Part shown: positions 5,879-7,904 of the stretch, piece by piece
Numbering within the stretch: position 1 is the first letter of the stretch
Layout: each line of letters opens with the position of its first letter
From: Deltaproteobacteria bacterium
GTDB lineage: Bacteria; Desulfobacterota; Desulfobacteria; Desulfobacterales; SG8-13
DNA length: 7,904 nt
Direction of reading: 5' to 3'
Assembly: GCA_030670715.1 (NCBI GenBank)
Contig: DAOVBC010000095.1
Location: forward strand, 1-7,904
The notes under the pieces: generated by a model
The model's input: the letters and a program-made list of their open reading frames with translations, nothing else
Databases searched by the model: none
What the model was told of the DNA's origin: nothing
Translations under genes and position numbers: made by a program

Positions 5879-6361
5879 ATGGAGAAAAGCATGCAGGAAA
5901 AAGAAGACAAGAAAAACACCGTCATTATCGGATGTGACCATGCGGCATATCAGTTGAAAGAAAAGATTAAAGAATTTATGGTTTCCAAAGGTTATTCTGT
6001 CGAAGATGTCGGGACCCATAGCGAATCATCGGTGGACTATCCGGATTTCGGCGTTCAGGTCGCTTCTCAGGTTTCAAACGGTACCTATCAGCGCGGTATC
6101 CTGATGTGCGGAACCGGCCTCGGCATGTCCATGGTGGCCAATAAATATTCTAATGTACGGGCGGCGCTTTGCACAGAGCCTTTTTCCGCAGGCATGAGCC
6201 GTCACCACAATGATTCCAACATCCTGGTGTTGGGAGGCCGTATTACCGGAGAAGAACTGGCCTATGAGATTGTTGACGTATGGCTCAAAACGGCCTTCGA
6301 CGGAGGACGACATCAATCACGCATAGAAAAATTTAGCCGGTTGGGCAAAGCAGGTGAGTAG
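5879..6361 (+). CDS. rpiB: Ribose-5-phosphate isomerase B (RpiB/LacAB family)
   Basis: Cytosolic isomerase interconverting ribose 5-phosphate and ribulose 5-phosphate in the non-oxidative pentose phosphate pathway. The product has 160 residues from the first ATG. Family motifs are GCDHAA (18-23, Asp20 and His21), CGTGLGMSMVANK (77-89, with Cys77 as the expected catalytic residue), SRHHNDSNILVLGGR (107-121) and the terminal GGRHQSRIEKF segment. This matches RpiB rather than the galactose-6-phosphate isomerase subunits LacA/LacB, though related sugars such as allose 6-phosphate cannot be excluded. Two starts are possible: ATG 5879 with AGGGAG 5 bases upstream, or ATG 5891 with GGAG at 6 bases. 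The first is chosen; either leaves the core intact. glyA follows after 14 bases, so the two are likely co-transcribed. Confidence 0.94.
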   Translation: MEKSMQEKEDKKNTVIIGCDHAAYQLKEKIKEFMVSKGYSVEDVGTHSESSVDYPDFGVQVASQVSNGTYQRGILMCGTGLGMSMVANKYSNVRAALCTEPFSAGMSRHHNDSNILVLGGRITGEELAYEIVDVWLKTAFDGGRHQSRIEKFSRLGKAGE

Positions 6362-6364
6362 AAA

Positions 6365-6368
6365 AGGA
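6365..6368 (+). promoter_or_regulatory. Ribosome binding site that favours the TTG start of glyA
   Basis: AGGA within AAAAGGAAG lies 7 bases before the TTG at 6376. An in-frame GTG at 6370 is only one base from this site, too close to be used, so the TTG at 6376 is the better start. The next in-frame ATG (6412) would remove 12 residues. Confidence 0.65.
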
Positions 6369-6375
6369 AGTGCTC

Positions 6376-7626
6376 TTGGACCAGCAAATTGTTGAAAAAA
6401 TAGATCCTGACATGGCCAGGACAGTCGCCAAAGAGTTAAAAAGACAAAGAAATACCCTGGAACTGATTGCATCTGAGAATTTTACCAGCCAGGCGGTAAT
6501 GGCTGTGCAGGGCAGCGTGCTCACGAACAAATACGCAGAAGGATATCCGGATAAACGGTACTACGGCGGTTGCGAATTTGTGGATATTGCCGAGAAGCTG
6601 GCGGTAGATCGTGCCAAGGAACTTTTCAATGCGGCCTACGCCAATGTTCAGCCGCATTCCGGCTCACAGGCCAACATGGCCATATACTTTGCCTTTCTCG
6701 ATCCGGGAGATACGGTCCTCGGAATGGATCTGGCCCACGGTGGTCACTTGACACACGGCAGCCCGGCCAGCTTTTCCGGCAGACTCTTCAATTTTATTCC
6801 TTACGGTGTGCAGCGGGACACCGGAACAATTGACTATGACGAGCTGTCCCGCCTGGCGGAAAAACACAAGCCTAAAATGATTGTTGCCGGCGCGAGCGCC
6901 TATCCGCGGATTATTGATTTCGAGCGGTTTGCTCAAATCTCCGGATCGGTGGGGGCTTACTTAATGGTGGACATGGCCCACATCGCCGGTTTGGTAGCGG
7001 CCGGACTACACCCATCACCCATTCCCTTTGCGGATGTGGTGGCTTCCACCACCCATAAAACACTGCGTGGTCCCCGGGGAGGACTGATCCTGGCCCAGGC
7101 GGATTACAGTGATAGATTAAACAAGCAGATATTTCCGGGCATACAGGGGGGACCGTTAATGCATGTTATTGCCGCAAAAGCAGTGGCATTCAAGGAGGCC
7201 CTCAGCCCGGTATTTGCCGAGTATCAGATGAATGTTGTCAAAAACGCCAGAGTTCTCGCCGAGCATTTAATACAGGCGGGTATAAATCTTGTCTCCGGCG
7301 GTACGGACAATCACATGATGCTGCTGGATTTACGGAGCCTGGGTATAACCGGTAAGGAAGCGGAAGACACTTTGGGTCGCGCCGGCATCACCGTGAACAA
7401 GAACACTATACCGTTTGATCCCCAAAGTCCTTTGATCACCAGTGGAATTCGCCTCGGCACGCCGGCGGTCACGTCAAGGGGAATGAAAGAAGCGCAGATG
7501 ATCACTATTGCCGGTCTGGTCGCCGACGCGCTGAAGAATCGAAATGATGAAAACATGATGAAAAACATCCGAATCAAGGCCGGTGAGCTTTGCAATGAAT
7601 TTCCTTTATATCAGGAGTTGACTTAG
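6376..7626 (+). CDS. glyA: Serine hydroxymethyltransferase
   Basis: PLP enzyme that converts serine and tetrahydrofolate to glycine and 5,10-methylenetetrahydrofolate, the main one-carbon source; cytosolic, normally a homodimer. From TTG 6376 the protein has 416 residues, the usual bacterial length. Motifs are LELIASENFTS (28-38), NKYAEGYPDKRYYGG (51-65), VDMAHIAGL (198-206, with Asp199 and His202 at the cofactor) and STTHKTLRGPRGG (224-236), where Lys228 forms the internal aldimine. The substrate-carboxylate arginine region SGIRLGTPA is at 356-364. All key residues are present. It lies 14 bases after rpiB, an adjacency I recall from related genomes. nrdR and ribD, which often follow glyA there, are not found in the remaining 278 bases. 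No clear terminator is seen directly after the stop. Confidence 0.96.
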   Translation: MDQQIVEKIDPDMARTVAKELKRQRNTLELIASENFTSQAVMAVQGSVLTNKYAEGYPDKRYYGGCEFVDIAEKLAVDRAKELFNAAYANVQPHSGSQANMAIYFAFLDPGDTVLGMDLAHGGHLTHGSPASFSGRLFNFIPYGVQRDTGTIDYDELSRLAEKHKPKMIVAGASAYPRIIDFERFAQISGSVGAYLMVDMAHIAGLVAAGLHPSPIPFADVVASTTHKTLRGPRGGLILAQADYSDRLNKQIFPGIQGGPLMHVIAAKAVAFKEALSPVFAEYQMNVVKNARVLAEHLIQAGINLVSGGTDNHMMLLDLRSLGITGKEAEDTLGRAGITVNKNTIPFDPQSPLITSGIRLGTPAVTSRGMKEAQMITIAGLVADALKNRNDENMMKNIRIKAGELCNEFPLYQELT

Positions 7627-7692
7627 TACATGTATTCATAAATACGATCACGTATAAGATAATGAAAGTATCAATGTAGACCAAAATACAGC

Positions 7693-7776
7693 TTCACCAC
7701 AGAGCCCGCAGAGACCACAGAGGCAAACAAAATGAATTAATTTTTTCTCTGTGTGCTCAGTGGCCTCTGTGGTGAA
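7693..7776. repeat. Imperfect 84-base palindrome with 12-bp perfect ends (CACCACAGAG type)
   Basis: TTCACCACAGAG (7693-7704) is the exact reverse complement of CTCTGTGGTGAA (7765-7776). The inner arms continue to match imperfectly (CAGAG/CTCTG units), meeting near an AT-rich centre (about 7731-7746). Inside the left arm CCACAGAG is repeated (7697-7704 and 7715-7722). I recall similar CACCACAGAG-rich palindromes as scattered intergenic repeats in many bacterial genomes, so this is probably a dispersed or MITE-like repeat. It carries no coding capacity. A T-run lies in the middle and not after the right arm, so it is not a standard terminator. Confidence 0.8.
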
Positions 7777-7803
7777 AAAATATCCAATAATACGTCACTG
7801 TAA

Positions 7804-7904
7804 TTAAGGATTAGAGTATTTAGAAACCCGGACAAACCGAGAAGCAGACATGACATCATCGAGAAGGCGAACAAAGTCACTACAACGGGACAGATACTCG
7901 ATAT
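7804..7904 (-). CDS. Possible 3' end of an unrecognised minus-strand gene
   Basis: On the minus strand a frame open from the window edge runs 33 codons to a TAA at 7804-7806, ending in DDVMSASRFVRVSKYSNP. The residue mix looks protein-like (amphipathic, with charged residues), and a gene convergent with glyA would fit the layout. The piece is too short to assign to a family, and other frames are also open here, including a hydrophobic minus-strand frame and a plus-strand frame starting at the ATG at 7849. It may be chance. Confidence 0.2.
   Translation of the reverse strand, partial: IEYLSRCSDFVRLLDDVMSASRFVRVSKYSNP

Noticed and set aside
7636..7660. Small ATACG/CGTAT hairpin after glyA as a terminator
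   Set aside because: The stem is only 5 bp, AT-rich and without a T-run, so it is not convincing.
7693..7776. CRISPR-like repeat interpretation of the CCACAGAG units
   Set aside because: The units are short, imperfect and arranged as an inverted repeat, not as regularly spaced direct repeats with unique spacers.

Overview
The window looks like a chromosomal housekeeping segment of a Gram-negative, probably anaerobic member of the Desulfobacterota (former Deltaproteobacteria). The basis is the gene order (rpmF, fatty-acid synthesis genes, rpiB, glyA), which I recall from that group, and the style of the proteins. Coding DNA has moderate GC and the intergenic DNA is clearly AT-richer. No database was searched, so the taxonomic call is an inference.

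Layout. Positions 1-840 carry the first 280 codons of glutamyl-tRNA synthetase (gltX) on the minus strand, running off the window edge. An AT-rich divergent gap (841-1299) follows, with a good -35 box and an A-rich tract in front of rpmF. A tight plus-strand cluster then reads rpmF (ribosomal protein L32), a 555-residue acyl-CoA dehydrogenase, fabG, acpP and fabF. Gaps between these genes are only 2-32 bases and most have strong ribosome binding sites, so they probably form one operon. A 414-base gap (5465-5878) holds several strong hairpins, a probable rho-independent terminator, a perfect 19-bp inverted repeat and a promoter-like -10 box. rpiB and glyA follow as a second short operon. The last 278 bases contain an imperfect 84-base palindrome and a possible 3' end of an unrecognised minus-strand gene.

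How the genes work together. FabG, ACP and FabF are the reductase, carrier and condensing enzyme of type II fatty-acid elongation. In the order I know from relatives, rpmF is followed by plsX, fabH and fabD. Here those three are absent and a flavin-dependent acyl-CoA dehydrogenase with intact signature motifs and catalytic glutamate takes their place, its stop only 2 bases from the fabG start. This is the most interesting point of the window: the enzyme may act on acyl-ACP or otherwise link acyl oxidation or enoyl reduction to lipid synthesis. RpiB and GlyA serve pentose-phosphate and one-carbon/serine-glycine metabolism.

No CRISPR array, tRNA, rRNA, intact insertion sequence or phage gene was seen. 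The non-coding repeats (5492-5628, 5766-5813, 7693-7776) look like dispersed palindromic elements, but copy number cannot be judged from this window.
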